Notes: generated from the sequence alone by a model not told the origin. A stretch of 64,000 nt of DNA from Bog-756 sp963738545 (GCA_963738545.1 CAVTXA010000007.1:744001-808000), one strand, 5' to 3'. Shown: positions 33,185 through 43,499, counted from the stretch's first letter. Numbers and translations: made by a program.

Positions 33185-33724
33185 TCACGTCCACACATCG
33201 TCGTCCAGCAGACGCGTCCGCACCCGTCGCACATCCATCTCATGGTGGACCACCTCGTGAACAGTGTGCCGCACGACCCACGCCAGGTCCCTGACGCGGG
33301 GCTCGGGGAAATTGAAGATGCAGGTACGGGCCAGCTGCCGATCGTCCAGCGGGGCGACTACCTTGGCCACGAGACTGGCCACCACGGTGAGTTCCTGCGC
33401 CACCTCGGTGGCCGACTCCCGGTCGTAGCCGGCATGGGCGACCCGCTCCTCCCGATACATGGGGACGAACCGCGGGGTGTCCTCCACCAGGGCCAGGAGC
33501 AGCCGCTCACGCTGGATCAGGAGCACGTCTCGGACGTGGCATGCGTATTCCACCACGGACCAGGTTCCTGCGTCCGGCCGATTGTGGATCGAGGAGTCGT
33601 CGCCGCTGAACAGGTCCTCGGCGATCCGCTCGGCACCGACCCGAATCGCTGACGGGGCTTCGTGAATCGCCAGATCGTCATAGTCGAATCCGCACACTTC
33701 ACAGTGGTCCATGGACGACAGCAT
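33185..33724 (-). CDS. DinB-like four-helix protein with N-terminal CxxC
   Basis: A 179-residue DinB/YfiT-like protein. The three-His metal site typical of the fold is seen in WSVVEYACHVRDV and in the C-terminal HTVHEVVHHEMDVRR. An N-terminal CEVCGFDYDDL adds a second, Cys-based metal motif. Members act as thiol-transferases (mycothiol, bacillithiol) or are of unknown role; mycothiol-dependent chemistry is plausible in an actinobacterium. ATG 33724 or 33712 could be the start. Confidence 0.82.
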   Translation of the reverse strand: MLSSMDHCEVCGFDYDDLAIHEAPSAIRVGAERIAEDLFSGDDSSIHNRPDAGTWSVVEYACHVRDVLLIQRERLLLALVEDTPRFVPMYREERVAHAGYDRESATEVAQELTVVASLVAKVVAPLDDRQLARTCIFNFPEPRVRDLAWVVRHTVHEVVHHEMDVRRVRTRLLDDDVWT

Positions 33725-33870
33725 GGCCCATCACGGCCGGCTCCCCGTGGTTGCCGCTGACGACGTCGGTCCTCGGGCGCTCCGGCCGGGGCCCCCGGAC
33801 CACCCGACCCCCTAGGTCAGGCCGATCCCGGGTCGGCCCCCCAGTCGGGACCGCACCGGCGGTACCGAGG

Positions 33871-34680
33871 TCACTTGACCAGTTTGACCAACTGAGCCTG
33901 CATGGCCCTCATCGCCCGCAGCCAGCGGTCGCGGTCACCGGCCCGGCGCTGTTCGTAGGTGGCCACCTCCGGATGGGGAAGAATGAGGAACCGTTCCTCG
34001 GCCATGGCCTCCAGCACCGCATCGGCCACCGCCTCGGGCTCCAGCATGCCGTCCCGCCCGACCGTCGAGACCGTGGCATCACGCGAGCCGAGCTCGTCGG
34101 CGCCGGTCATAGCCGTCCATACCCCTTGCGGGCACAGGCACGACACCCGCAGCCCGGCGTCGCCGTGGGTGATGGACAACCATTCGGCCAGGGCAACCAC
34201 CGCGTGCTTGGTCACGCTGTAGGGAGCCGATCCGAGCTGGGTCAACAGGCCGGCGGCCGAGGCCGTGTGCACCAGGTAGCCCTCACCCCGCTCCAGCATT
34301 GCTGGCAGGACGGCCCGGGCGGCGAAGATGTGGCTCTGGACGTTGACCGCCCACATGCGCTGCCACACCTCGTCGGGCACCTCGACCCCACCGGGCACCA
34401 CGATGCCGGCATTGGCACAGAACACGTCCACGACTCCGAAGGCTGACTCTGCCGAGGCAACCAGCTCTCTGACCTGGGATTCGTCGGTCACGTCCACGGT
34501 CACGGCGACCGCTGCGTATCCGAGGTCGACGAGCTCCTCGGCCACCGCACGGGCCCCGTCCCCGTTGAGGTCGGCGACCACCGTGCCCCGAGCGCCCTGT
34601 CGTGCAAAGGCGCGACACATGGCCCGTCCGATGCCACTGGCCCCGCCCGTCACCACGACGTTCCGATCTGTGAGCTCCAT
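33871..34680 (-). CDS. Short-chain dehydrogenase/reductase
   Basis: A 269-residue classical SDR. Cofactor motif TGGASGIG, with an Asp after strand 2 (VVADLNGD) that favours NAD, CANAG, catalytic Ser and Tyr/Lys in HTASAAG and YSVTK. ATG 34680 follows GACGAGG and overlaps closely with the stop of the acyl-CoA dehydrogenase (34683-34685), so the two are in one operon, probably for an alcohol or hydroxyacyl substrate in lipid or steroid catabolism. Substrate unknown. Confidence 0.9.
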   Translation of the reverse strand: MELTDRNVVVTGGASGIGRAMCRAFARQGARGTVVADLNGDGARAVAEELVDLGYAAVAVTVDVTDESQVRELVASAESAFGVVDVFCANAGIVVPGGVEVPDEVWQRMWAVNVQSHIFAARAVLPAMLERGEGYLVHTASAAGLLTQLGSAPYSVTKHAVVALAEWLSITHGDAGLRVSCLCPQGVWTAMTGADELGSRDATVSTVGRDGMLEPEAVADAVLEAMAEERFLILPHPEVATYEQRRAGDRDRWLRAMRAMQAQLVKLVK

Positions 34681-34682
34681 GA

Positions 34683-35963
34683 TCAACCTCGTCCGCTGGA
34701 GCGACGTTCCATGTAGTCGGCGTACTTGACGAGATCAGGATCGGCATCCATGGCGCTTCGGAACTTCTCCCGTGCCGCGGCCCGTTTGGCCGGCAAGTAG
34801 TCGGTGGGCCAGAAGCCGTCGTGGGGTGCATACCCCTTCAGGACGTTGCGGGCCACGGTGACCTTGTGCACCTCGTCGACGCCGTCCATCACACTCATGG
34901 CCGGCGAGCCCGCCCACATGGCCTGGAGCGGCGTGAGATCGGTGACCCCCAACGATCCGAAGATGTGGATGGCCCGGTAGGCCACATCCTTCAGGACCTT
35001 GGCCGCCGTGTACTTGCATGCGGCGATCTGGGTCCGGGCCTCCTGGGTGCTCGAGTTGTCGATGGTCCAGGCCGTCCACAGCACCAGGAGCCGGAGCATG
35101 TTGATCTCCGCGTAGGAGTCGGCGACCGCGCTCTGGACCATCTGATGCTCAGCGATGACCTTGCCGTGCGACTCTCGACTGAGGGCACGTTCGCACATCA
35201 TGTCAAAGGCCCGTTTGCATTGGGCGATGGCCCGCATGGCGTGGTGGATCCTGCCCCCACCGAGTCGTCGCTGGGCCAGGACTTTGGCGCCGTCCTCCGG
35301 CCCGAGGAGATGGTCGAGGGGTATGCGGACGTCGCGGTAGACGATGTGGTCGTGGGTCCGCGGCTGATCCATGATCTCGACCCCCGCCGTGTCCCTGGGC
35401 ACCACGAACATGCCGTTGGTGCACATGACGAAGAGAAGATCGGCATGCCGCCCTGCGCTGGTGAACCACTTCTCGCCGTTGATGACCCACTCCTCGCCGT
35501 CCCGGACGGCGTGGGTGACGAAGAGGTTGGGGTCCGAGCCCCCCTGGGGCTCGGTCATCGAGTACGCCGACCAGATCTCCTGGTTCATCAACGGCTCGAG
35601 CCATCGCTTCTTCTGGACCTCGGTGCCGTAGGCCGCCAGCAGCTCCATATTGCCGGTGTCGGGGGCCTGACAGCCGAAAATGGCCGGGGCGCTCCCGTAG
35701 CGGCCGATGATCTCGTTCACCAAGGCCAACTTGAGCTGACCGAATCCGGGGCCACCGAGCTCCTTATCGAGGAAGATCGCCCACAGTCCACGGTCCTTCA
35801 CCTGCTGGCGCAAGGGGTCGACCAGGGCTTTCATCTTGGGATCACGCATCCGGACGGCGTAGGGGAAGACCAGCTCCAAGGGCTCGACCTCTTCCCGACA
35901 GAACTGGTCGACCCAGTCCAGCTGGTCCTGAAACTCCGGTTCTGTCGAAAAATCCCAAGCCAC
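34683..35963 (-). CDS. Acyl-CoA dehydrogenase
   Basis: A 426-residue FAD-dependent dehydrogenase. YSMTEPQGGSDPN and WVINGEKWFTSAGRHADLL are the central beta-domain motifs that bind flavin and substrate, and the last domain has the FAD contact HIFGSLGVTDLTPL. The length and the SAYSMTEPQ start of the motif resemble the ACAD10/11-like or FadE group. GTG 35963 has a GAGGAGG ribosome site. Couples with the downstream SDR. The catalytic Glu cannot be fixed without alignment. Confidence 0.9.
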   Translation of the reverse strand: MAWDFSTEPEFQDQLDWVDQFCREEVEPLELVFPYAVRMRDPKMKALVDPLRQQVKDRGLWAIFLDKELGGPGFGQLKLALVNEIIGRYGSAPAIFGCQAPDTGNMELLAAYGTEVQKKRWLEPLMNQEIWSAYSMTEPQGGSDPNLFVTHAVRDGEEWVINGEKWFTSAGRHADLLFVMCTNGMFVVPRDTAGVEIMDQPRTHDHIVYRDVRIPLDHLLGPEDGAKVLAQRRLGGGRIHHAMRAIAQCKRAFDMMCERALSRESHGKVIAEHQMVQSAVADSYAEINMLRLLVLWTAWTIDNSSTQEARTQIAACKYTAAKVLKDVAYRAIHIFGSLGVTDLTPLQAMWAGSPAMSVMDGVDEVHKVTVARNVLKGYAPHDGFWPTDYLPAKRAAAREKFRSAMDADPDLVKYADYMERRSSGRG

Positions 35964-36134
35964 GAACAGGCCTCCTCGGCATCGAGCACGTCCCCCGTCA
36001 TCATGCCCCCATCCGGGCGGAGCTGCGGCCCTCGGAGCAGCCCGGTAGTGGCGCAGGCCCGGAAATGAACGGATGTCGTACGGTGTTGACCACGGTGCCG
36101 GCGCGAGGGCGCCGCGAGGGGCGAAGGAGCCAAG

Positions 36135-36601
<467 letters not shown>

Positions 36602-36605
<4 letters not shown>

Positions 36606-37123
36606 GCGACACGACCGAGCAGGCGATTCTGGCCGGTGGATGCTTCTGGGGGATGCAAGACCTCATACGCAAGCGCCCCGGGGTGCGTGCGACGCGGGTC
36701 GGGTACACCGGGGGTGATGTTGCCAATGCCACGTACCGGAACCACGCGGGCCATGCCGAGGCCATCGAGATCACCTTCGATCCCGCGGTCATCTCCTACC
36801 GAGACCTCCTCGAGTTCTTCTTCCAGGTTCACGACCCGACGACCATGGACCGCCAGGGGAACGACATCGGCTCCAGCTACCGGTCGGCAATCTTCTATCT
36901 CGACGACGAGCAGCGCCGTGTCGCCGAGGACACCATCGCCGACGTCGAAGCATCGGGACTCTGGCCGGGGAAGGTGGTCACCGAGGTCACTCCGGCCGGT
37001 CCCTTCTGGGAGGCGGAACCCGAACACCAGGACTATCTGGAGCGCTATCCCAACGGGTACACCTGCCACTTCCCCCGCCCCGGGTGGGTACTTCCCCACC
37101 GGAGCGATGCCGTCGCCGGGTAG
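36602..37123 (+). CDS. msrA: Peptide-methionine (S)-S-oxide reductase
   Basis: Reduces the S form of methionine sulfoxide. It has 173 residues with the active-site GGCFWG, the substrate motif GYTGG and NHAGHAEAIEI. The resolving Cys may be that in NGYTCHFPRPG near the C-terminus. Cotranscribed with msrB. Together they cover both sulfoxide diastereomers and suggest oxidative-stress defence. Confidence 0.95.
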
Positions 37124-37221
37124 GGCCAGTCATCCGGCCACGGAAATCGCCGCCTGAGGTCCTCGACCCGCCACCGTCGCCAACCCCTCACCCGTCGGTG
37201 CGGCGAGTACAGTGACCCGCC

Positions 37222-38428
37222 GTGAGCGCACATGGAACCGGTACACCGGAGTTCAGCTTCCCCGACGGATTCCTCTGGGGCACGGCGACCGCGGCCCATC
37301 AGATCGAAGGCGGCAACGTCAACAACGACTGGTGGGAGTGGGAGCACAACCCGGACTCGGGCTGCGACGGATCGAGCGGCGACGCCTGTAACTCGCTGTT
37401 CCGGTGGGAGGAGGACGTCCAGCTGGTGGCGGACATGGGCCTCGGCGCCTACCGCTTCTCGCTCGAGTGGAGTCGGATCGAACCTGCAGAGGGGGAATTC
37501 TCTCTGGCCGCTCTTGACTACTACCGCCGCATCTGCGCCGCATTGAGCGAGCGGAACATCGCCCCGGTGGTGACGTTCCACCACTTCACCACACCAACCT
37601 GGCTGGCGGCTCGTGGTGGATGGGAGGCGGCGGACGCCCCCGAGCTGTTCGCCCGGTTCGTCAGTCGGGCTACCGCCCACTTCGGTGATCTCATCGGATG
37701 GGCGTGCACCATCAACGAGCTCAACCTCATCGGCGTCATGGGCTACGCGCTCGGGATCGTCACCACCAGGGGTCAAGGACGACTTCGGCCGCCATCTCGC
37801 CGTGAACGAGGCCATCGTGCGGGCGCACCGGCTGGCCGTGGAAGCTCTGCGGTCCGGACCGGGCGCCTTCTCCGTCGGCCTGACCCTGTCCATGGACGAG
37901 ATGGTGGCCGACCCGGGGGGCGAAGAGGTGCTCGAAGCGGCTCAGGAGATTCTGGAGGACCGGTTCCTGCGAGCAACCGAAGGCGATGACTTCATCGGCG
38001 TCCAATGCTATTCACGGGTCCACTTCGGAGCAGAGGGCCAGGCGCCCAACGAACCGGGGGTACCGCTCACCCAGATGGGCTACGAATACTGGCCCCAGGG
38101 AGTCGAGCACTGTGCCCGCCGGGCGGCAGCCATCTCCGGGCTACCGGTCCTGCTGACCGAGAGCGGCATCGCCACGGACAACGACTCCGAGCGCATCCCG
38201 TTCATCGCCGAGGTCCTGCGTGGGGTCAAGCGTGCCCTCGACGACGGGGTGGACATCCGGGGGTATTTCGTTTGGAGCCTGCTGGACAACTACGAGTGGT
38301 CCCACGGGTTCCGACCCAAGTTCGGGCTCCACGCCGTCGACCCGGTGACGTTCGAGCGTCGGGCAAAACCCAGTGCCTCGTGGTTCAGCTCAGTGGCCAA
38401 CGCGAATGCCTTGCTCGTGCCGGGCTGA
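37222..38428 (+). pseudogene. GH1 beta-glucosidase with a one-base frameshift
   Basis: The first frame (GTG 37222) reads FPDGFLWGTATAAHQIEGG through the acid/base motif TINEL, then breaks at about 37762-37780. From there the second frame continues GVKDDFGRHLAVNEAIV to TESGIAT, where TESG stands for the usual TENG nucleophile motif, and FVWSLLDNYEWSHGF. The 1207-base span is one more than a multiple of three; dropping one base in the GTCACCACCAGGGG stretch restores about 401 residues. Both catalytic Glu residues are kept. An assembly error is as likely as true decay. Confidence 0.85.
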
Positions 38429-38852
38429 GCCTCGGAACCCACCTTCCCGAAGCCTCCGGCGATACCCGCGGCCCTCTCGGTCAGGGCCATCACCACGGTC
38501 GGACTGCTGCGTTCCAGGTCAGCGAGCTTCTTGGCTCCCTGTTGAACTGCTCCGCCACTTCGCTGGTTTGCGATCGTGGGCTCACGGGTACTGAACGGTC
38601 ATCGTTCCCATGCACTGTTCCCCGTCAGAACCGGGACAGGGGATCAGGATGTCCTGGTTTTAGTGCGCCGGGAACGCCCGGTGCGTTAGTGAGGGCACAG
38701 GAGCCAGAAGCCCGGGGTCCGCAGACCATGCAACAGTGGAGTCCAGCATCCCATCAACTTGAGCCCCCAGGGGGCACTGTCGGTCTCGTCTCCACGATGA
38801 CTGGCCGTGCCGATCGCAAGCCTTCCACACCAGCCCTAGTTGGGAGTCATCC
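38429..38852. other. 424-base intergenic region upstream of the kinase
   Basis: No gene is supported here. A hairpin, GCGCCGGG with CCCGGTGC (38665-38684, one G-T pair), is flanked by TTAGTG on each side and may be a terminator of the glucosidase transcript or part of the kinase promoter region. Confidence 0.4.
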
Positions 38853-40460
38853 ATGACCGTGTCTACGGGAGTGACGCTGGGTGACCGGTACCTTCTCGAA
38901 GAACCGATCGCCAGCGGCGGGATGGGGGACGTCTGGAGAGCATCCGATCAGCGCCTGGGTCGGGAAGTTGCCGTCAAGATCCTCAAGAGTCACTTCGGTC
39001 CGGATGAGGCGACGCGCGCCCGCTTTCGATTTGAGGCCCAAGCGGCCGCCGGGTTGACCTCGTCGGGGATTGCCACCGTCTTCGATTACGGCGAGGACGC
39101 GGGTGACGAGGGGGACCACCGGGCCTACATCGTCATGGAACTGGTCCAGGGTGAATCCCTCGCCGAGCGGGTGCTCCGGGACGGCGCCTTGACCGTGTTG
39201 GAGACCCTCGACATCGTCAGGCAGGCGGCTCTCGCCCTCCAGGTCGCCCACGATCGGGGCCTCATCCACCGGGACATCAAGCCGGCCAATCTGCTGCTGC
39301 GACCGGACGGTGTGGTCAAACTCACCGACTTCGGAATCGCTCGTGCCTTCGACACGTCGGCGTTCACCCAGACCGGCACCATGGTCGGGACGGTTCGCTA
39401 CATGTCGCCCGAACAACTCTCCGGAGCGGTCGCCACCCCAGCGTCGGATCTCTACGCCCTGGGCATCGTCGGCTATTTCTGCATCGCCGGGCACACGCCG
39501 TTCGAGTTCGACGAGTCGATGGCCATTGCCCTGGCCCACGTTCGCGACCCCGCACCGCCGATGCCATCGGCCGTTCCTCCGGAGGTGGCCGATTTCATCC
39601 TCCATATGCTCGAGAAGGACCCCCGCGGTCGTCCACCATCGGCAACCGCGGTGGCATCAGAGGCGTTGGGGCTGATGGACGCCATCGGCTCCTCCACCGT
39701 GCTGCCGCGGACCGCCGGGTGGCGGACGGTCCCGGACTCCATCCAGGGTTCCGGTGACACCGCGCTCCTCGGTCGGGGTGCCGCGGTAGCTTCGGACGCG
39801 GACACCGATCCCACCCTGATCGATCACACGGGTACCGCCAGCTGGCCCGCCGGTCCCCCCGTGGTGGCCGGTGCCGACCGACGACCGGCCACCCACCGTC
39901 GGCTTCGAGTGCTGATCCCGGTGGTTGCGGTCCTGGTCCTGCTCGGGGCCTCGGCCCTCTACGTGACACGGTCGCCGACTCGCGTTGCCGTACCCAAGCT
40001 GGTGGGAATGCCGGCCACGGTTGCCACGGCGAGCATCCACAAACTGGGACTGCACCCCGAAGAGCAGGTCATCGATGTGAATCGACCGACCGGCCTGGTG
40101 GTGGCGCAGACCCCCAAGCCCGGCACCTCGGTCCTCGCCGGAGCCCCCATCATGCTCCGCACGGCGTCTGGCTTCGTCGAGATCAATGCGGCCTCGTTCG
40201 CGGGACAGACCCCGGACCTCGTCGTGGCGACCCTCGCCTCGCTCGGTGTGCGACCGGCTCGGACCACGGTCGTCTCTGCTGCCACCCCGGGCACCGTGGT
40301 GTCGATCGCACCAATCGGCCGGGTGAGGCTCGGGACACCGGTGGTCGTCTCGGTTGCCGTTGCCCCCCCACCCCCACCTCCGACCACCACCACGACCTCC
40401 ACGACCTCCACGCCATCGGCGTCGCAGAAGAAGGCCGCAAAGGACCACCACCACCACTGA
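38853..40460 (+). CDS. PknB-like Ser/Thr kinase with two PASTA domains
   Basis: A 535-residue transmembrane kinase. The cytosolic catalytic domain has the ATP-anchoring Lys-42, catalytic Asp-141 in HRDIKPAN, DFG at 159-161 and an activation loop with several Thr (residues 168-180). A linker of about 70 residues leads to a membrane helix at 352-371. Two PASTA domains (about 378-437 and 442-505) would bind peptidoglycan fragments or lipid II outside. The end is Pro/Thr-rich with an unusual KDHHHH tail. A likely regulator of cell-wall growth. A stem-loop follows the stop. Confidence 0.92.
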   Translation: MTVSTGVTLGDRYLLEEPIASGGMGDVWRASDQRLGREVAVKILKSHFGPDEATRARFRFEAQAAAGLTSSGIATVFDYGEDAGDEGDHRAYIVMELVQGESLAERVLRDGALTVLETLDIVRQAALALQVAHDRGLIHRDIKPANLLLRPDGVVKLTDFGIARAFDTSAFTQTGTMVGTVRYMSPEQLSGAVATPASDLYALGIVGYFCIAGHTPFEFDESMAIALAHVRDPAPPMPSAVPPEVADFILHMLEKDPRGRPPSATAVASEALGLMDAIGSSTVLPRTAGWRTVPDSIQGSGDTALLGRGAAVASDADTDPTLIDHTGTASWPAGPPVVAGADRRPATHRRLRVLIPVVAVLVLLGASALYVTRSPTRVAVPKLVGMPATVATASIHKLGLHPEEQVIDVNRPTGLVVAQTPKPGTSVLAGAPIMLRTASGFVEINAASFAGQTPDLVVATLASLGVRPARTTVVSAATPGTVVSIAPIGRVRLGTPVVVSVAVAPPPPPPTTTTTSTTSTPSASQKKAAKDHHHH

Positions 40461-40463
40461 ACC

Positions 40464-40482
40464 AGCGGGGAGCGCCCCCGCT
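40464..40482 (+). terminator. Stem-loop after the kinase gene
   Basis: AGCGGGG (40464-40470) and CCCCGCT (40476-40482) form a perfect seven-pair stem with a five-base loop, three bases after the kinase stop. No T-run. Confidence 0.55.
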
Positions 40483-40570
40483 CGACACGGTTCCGGCACC
40501 GGTGCACACTGTGGTCCACGGCCAAGTCACAGGCTCGCTCTCGTTGGTGGGAGCGGAGAGGAGCGGCGTG

Positions 40571-41593
40571 ATGCCACCGGAGACCATGCGGGCCTGGGCG
40601 GTCGACGCTCCAGGCCCCATCGACTCGAGCCCGCTCCGTTCGGTCTCTCGACCGATCCCAGAGCCCGGGATCGGGCAGATCCGCGTCCGGGTGCGGGCGT
40701 GCGGCGTCTGCCGGACCGACCTGCACCTGGCCGAAGGAGACCTGGACCCGAAACATCCCCTGATCACACCCGGGCACGAAGTGGTGGGCGTGGTGGACGA
40801 GGTCGGGACGGGCTGCACCCGCTTCGGGCGGGGGGACCGAGTCGGGGTTCCCTGGCTGGCCCACACGTGCGGGGTGTGCAGATTCTGCGTCGCCGGCAAC
40901 GAGAACCTCTGCACGACCCCCCGTTTCACCGGATGGGACGTGAACGGTGGCTACGCCGATTACGTCGTGGCCGAGGAGGGCTTCGCGTATGCGATTCCCG
41001 AGGCATTCAGTGACGAGACGGCCGCCCCTCTGCTCTGTGCCGGGATCATCGGGTATCGGGCGCTCCGACGGTCACATCTGCCCGACGGTGGTCGGCTGGG
41101 CATCTACGGCTTCGGAGGGTCCGCTCACCTCACCGCGCAGATCGCCATGGCTGAGGGAGCCCGAGTGCACGTGATGACGCGGGCACCGGAGGCTCGGGAG
41201 CTTGCCCTCGAACTGGGTGCGGCCAGTGTCGGCGACGCCGCGGACCCTCCTCCCGAGCCACTCGACTCGGCCATTCTCTTCGCTCCGGTTGGGACACTGG
41301 TCCTTCCCGCCCTCGAGGCCCTGGAGCGTGGCGGCACACTCGCCATCGCCGGCATCCACCTGAGTGACATCCCGACACTCAACTATCAGCGTCATCTGTT
41401 CGAGGAGCGAGCGGTGTGTAGCGTCACGGCCAACACCAGGATGGACGGCTCCGAGTTCCTGCGGGCGGCAGCGGCCGTCTCGATCCGCGTCTCGACCGTC
41501 GCCTATCCGATGGATCAGGCCAACCAGGCGTTGAGCGACCTGGCCCACGACCGGGTTAACGGTGCCGCCGTGCTCCTCAATCCTGAACGCTGA
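40571..41593 (+). CDS. AdhA-like zinc alcohol dehydrogenase
   Basis: A 340-residue MDR dehydrogenase similar to the propanol-preferring type (Rv1862 AdhA-like). Catalytic zinc motifs RACGVCRTDLHL and PGHEVVGVVDE, structural zinc loop HTCGVCRFCVAGNENLC, cofactor motif GIYGFGGSAHL. The FTGWDVNGGYADY motif is typical of this subgroup. ATG 40571 follows GGAG; the frame upstream has a non-protein-like leader. It is the fourth zinc ADH in the window. Its substrate is probably a primary alcohol. Confidence 0.9.
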   Translation: MPPETMRAWAVDAPGPIDSSPLRSVSRPIPEPGIGQIRVRVRACGVCRTDLHLAEGDLDPKHPLITPGHEVVGVVDEVGTGCTRFGRGDRVGVPWLAHTCGVCRFCVAGNENLCTTPRFTGWDVNGGYADYVVAEEGFAYAIPEAFSDETAAPLLCAGIIGYRALRRSHLPDGGRLGIYGFGGSAHLTAQIAMAEGARVHVMTRAPEARELALELGAASVGDAADPPPEPLDSAILFAPVGTLVLPALEALERGGTLAIAGIHLSDIPTLNYQRHLFEERAVCSVTANTRMDGSEFLRAAAAVSIRVSTVAYPMDQANQALSDLAHDRVNGAAVLLNPER

Positions 41594-41632
41594 CGCCGCG
41601 CTCCGGTAACAGGAGCACGTCCGACTTCGAAC

Positions 41633-41776
41633 TCACCCTCCGCTATCGACGGGAACCGGTGGGTTCCCCGGCACTGCGGGATCAAGCGGCCCGGGCGGTG
41701 GATCGACCGGGATGGGTTCATCGGGTGGGGGAACGGTCATGCTGGTGTCGGTCATGCTGGTGTTGTACCCGTACAT
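41633..41776 (-). CDS. Small Pro-rich protein
   Basis: A 47-residue protein from ATG 41776 with GAGGGC before it. The N-terminal third holds a duplicated Thr-Ser-Met-Thr element made by a 15-bp tandem repeat (41734-41748 and 41749-41763); the rest, PPPDEPIPVDPPPGPLDP, is Pro-rich and acidic. It lies downstream of csbD on the same strand, separated by a stem-loop. Reality is uncertain and no family is recognised. Confidence 0.35.
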   Translation of the reverse strand: MYGYNTSMTDTSMTVPPPDEPIPVDPPPGPLDPAVPGNPPVPVDSGG

Positions 41777-41813
41777 GCCCTCGGTAAACCCCACCTGTGG
41801 CGACCCGCAAAGC

Positions 41814-41839
41814 TCCCGGGTGCCCGTGGACACCCGGGA
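41814..41839 (-). terminator. Stem-loop after csbD
   Basis: TCCCGGGTG (41814-41822) pairs perfectly with CACCCGGGA (41831-41839) over an eight-base loop, 22 bases past the csbD stop and before the small Pro-rich gene. Confidence 0.6.
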
Positions 41840-41861
41840 ACCTCGCTGGAGGTCGATACTG

Positions 41862-42029
41862 CTACAGGGCGTCCTTCACCTTCTCGCCGGCCTGCTTCAG
41901 ATTTCCGGCGACCTTGTCGCCTTTGCCCTCCGCCTGCAGCGAACGGTCGTCGGTGGCCTGTCCCACCTTTTCCTTGACGTCACCCTTTGCCGCTTGCGCC
42001 TTGTCTTTTGCCTTGTCAACGATTCCCAT
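41862..42029 (-). CDS. CsbD-like stress protein
   Basis: A 55-residue protein: MGIVDKAKDKAQAAKGDVKE, then KVGQATDDRSLQAEGKGDKV and a helical end. The repeated Lys/Ala/Gly pattern and GDVKEKVGQATDDRSLQAEGK are diagnostic of the CsbD family, whose Bacillus member is controlled by sigma-B. It is very hydrophilic and probably cytosolic. An AAAGGAGA site sits six bases before ATG 42029. It is shorter than most gene-calling cut-offs, so it is easily missed. Confidence 0.9.
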   Translation of the reverse strand: MGIVDKAKDKAQAAKGDVKEKVGQATDDRSLQAEGKGDKVAGNLKQAGEKVKDAL

Positions 42030-42326
42030 GGGAATCTCCTTTCCTGAGGCTTCATGTGCTTAGGGCTATGCCCAATGGGTGTGCGTTCAAACGAGCCGAT
42101 CGCACATGAGGGGCACGCCTCACCGATCGGCCACCTTGGTGGGGCCACCGGGGCTCGGAGGGAAACCGCGCGGCGGTGTCCTCCACCTCGACCCGAGATG
42201 ATGGACGAGCCGGTGAGGCGGTGGTGCAGCGAACCGTGCCGACGGCTCGGGGTACCGGAGAACGCCGGTCGGACGAGCCGACGACGATCTGCTCCACCAC
42301 AGCCCGGGTCGAGTACGTTCCTGTCG

Positions 42327-43499
42327 GTGAGTCCCGCCACGCCAGCCCCTGTCCTGATCACCGAGTCCGATGGGCTGATGACGCTCTGCGACGAACTGGC
42401 CGGGGAGGAGTTCTACGCCGTCGACACCGAGTTCCACACTGAGCGGACCTACTGGCCCAAGCTGGCCCTCATCCAACTGGCCTGGGCGGACCGGGTGGTC
42501 CTCGTCGATCCGCTTGCCGTTGATCCCGCCCCCCTCGGCCGGGTCTTCCGTGGGCCCGGCACAGCCGTGGCCCACGCCGCCGGGCAGGACATCGAGGTGC
42601 TCCGCTCCGCCTGCGGGGCGCCTCCGTCCATCGTGTTCGACACCCAGATCGCCGCTGGCTTCTTGGGCATGTCCTCACCGTCTCTGGCCCGGCTGGTCGA
42701 ACAGGTACTCGGGATCATCTTGCCCAAGACCGACCAGCTGTCCGATTGGCTGCACCGACCCTTGCCGACCGCCCAGCTCACCTACGCCGAAGGCGATGTC
42801 CGGTACCTGCTGGACGTCCGTTCCTCCATGGTCGACGACCTCGAGCAGCGCGGCCGGCTCAGCTGGGCCATCGACGAGTGTGCTCAGATGCTCGCCGACC
42901 GGCGGCGTGAGGTGGTGCCCGAAGAGGTGTGGTGGAAAGCAGGGAACGTGCGCAAACTCACCGGCCGATCCCGCGGCGTGGCCCAGGAGGTGGCGGCCTG
43001 GAGAGAGCGGCGAGCGGCCGAGCTCGACCGGCCTCGTCGGAGCATTCTGTCCGATCTGGCCATCCTCACCATCGCCCAACGGCCACCCCGGAACCGTCAC
43101 GAGCTGGAGAAGCTTCGGGGCGTGGACGCCCGACATCTGGCCAAGGGGGCGGGAGCCGAGATCCTCGAGGCCGTCGACCGGGGCCGCTCGCTGGATGCTG
43201 ACCAGCTACGGCTCCCCCCCGACGTGGACGAAGCGCGTGCGTCCCAGGCCGCGGTGGCGGTATGCACCGGCTTGGTACGTCAGATCGCCGAGGAGCTCCA
43301 GTTCGACCAGGGTCTCTTGGCCACCCGGGTGGACATCACCCAGCTGGTGAACCGTGAGGCCAGCCGACTCGACCGGGGCTGGCGCGGGTCCATCGTCGGG
43401 GATCCTCTTCGACGCCTGCTCGCCGGCGACGTCGCCGCCGCTTTCGAACCTGACGGACGGCTAGTACTCGAAGCGCGCTCTCACCTGCCCATTCGGTAG
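42327..43499 (+). CDS. rnd: Ribonuclease D-like exonuclease with HRDC domain
   Basis: A 390-residue 3'-5' exoribonuclease involved in tRNA and structured-RNA trimming. DEDDy residues are Asp-33 and Glu-35 in AVDTEFHTE, Asp-88 in HAAGQDIEVL, and Tyr-153 with Asp-157 in YAEGDVRYL. An HRDC domain follows (about 210-290, DLAILTIAQRPPRNRHELEK and LRGVDARHLAKG). GTG 42327 is used because the upstream frame lacks exonuclease similarity. Confidence 0.93.
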   Translation: MSPATPAPVLITESDGLMTLCDELAGEEFYAVDTEFHTERTYWPKLALIQLAWADRVVLVDPLAVDPAPLGRVFRGPGTAVAHAAGQDIEVLRSACGAPPSIVFDTQIAAGFLGMSSPSLARLVEQVLGIILPKTDQLSDWLHRPLPTAQLTYAEGDVRYLLDVRSSMVDDLEQRGRLSWAIDECAQMLADRRREVVPEEVWWKAGNVRKLTGRSRGVAQEVAAWRERRAAELDRPRRSILSDLAILTIAQRPPRNRHELEKLRGVDARHLAKGAGAEILEAVDRGRSLDADQLRLPPDVDEARASQAAVAVCTGLVRQIAEELQFDQGLLATRVDITQLVNREASRLDRGWRGSIVGDPLRRLLAGDVAAAFEPDGRLVLEARSHLPIR

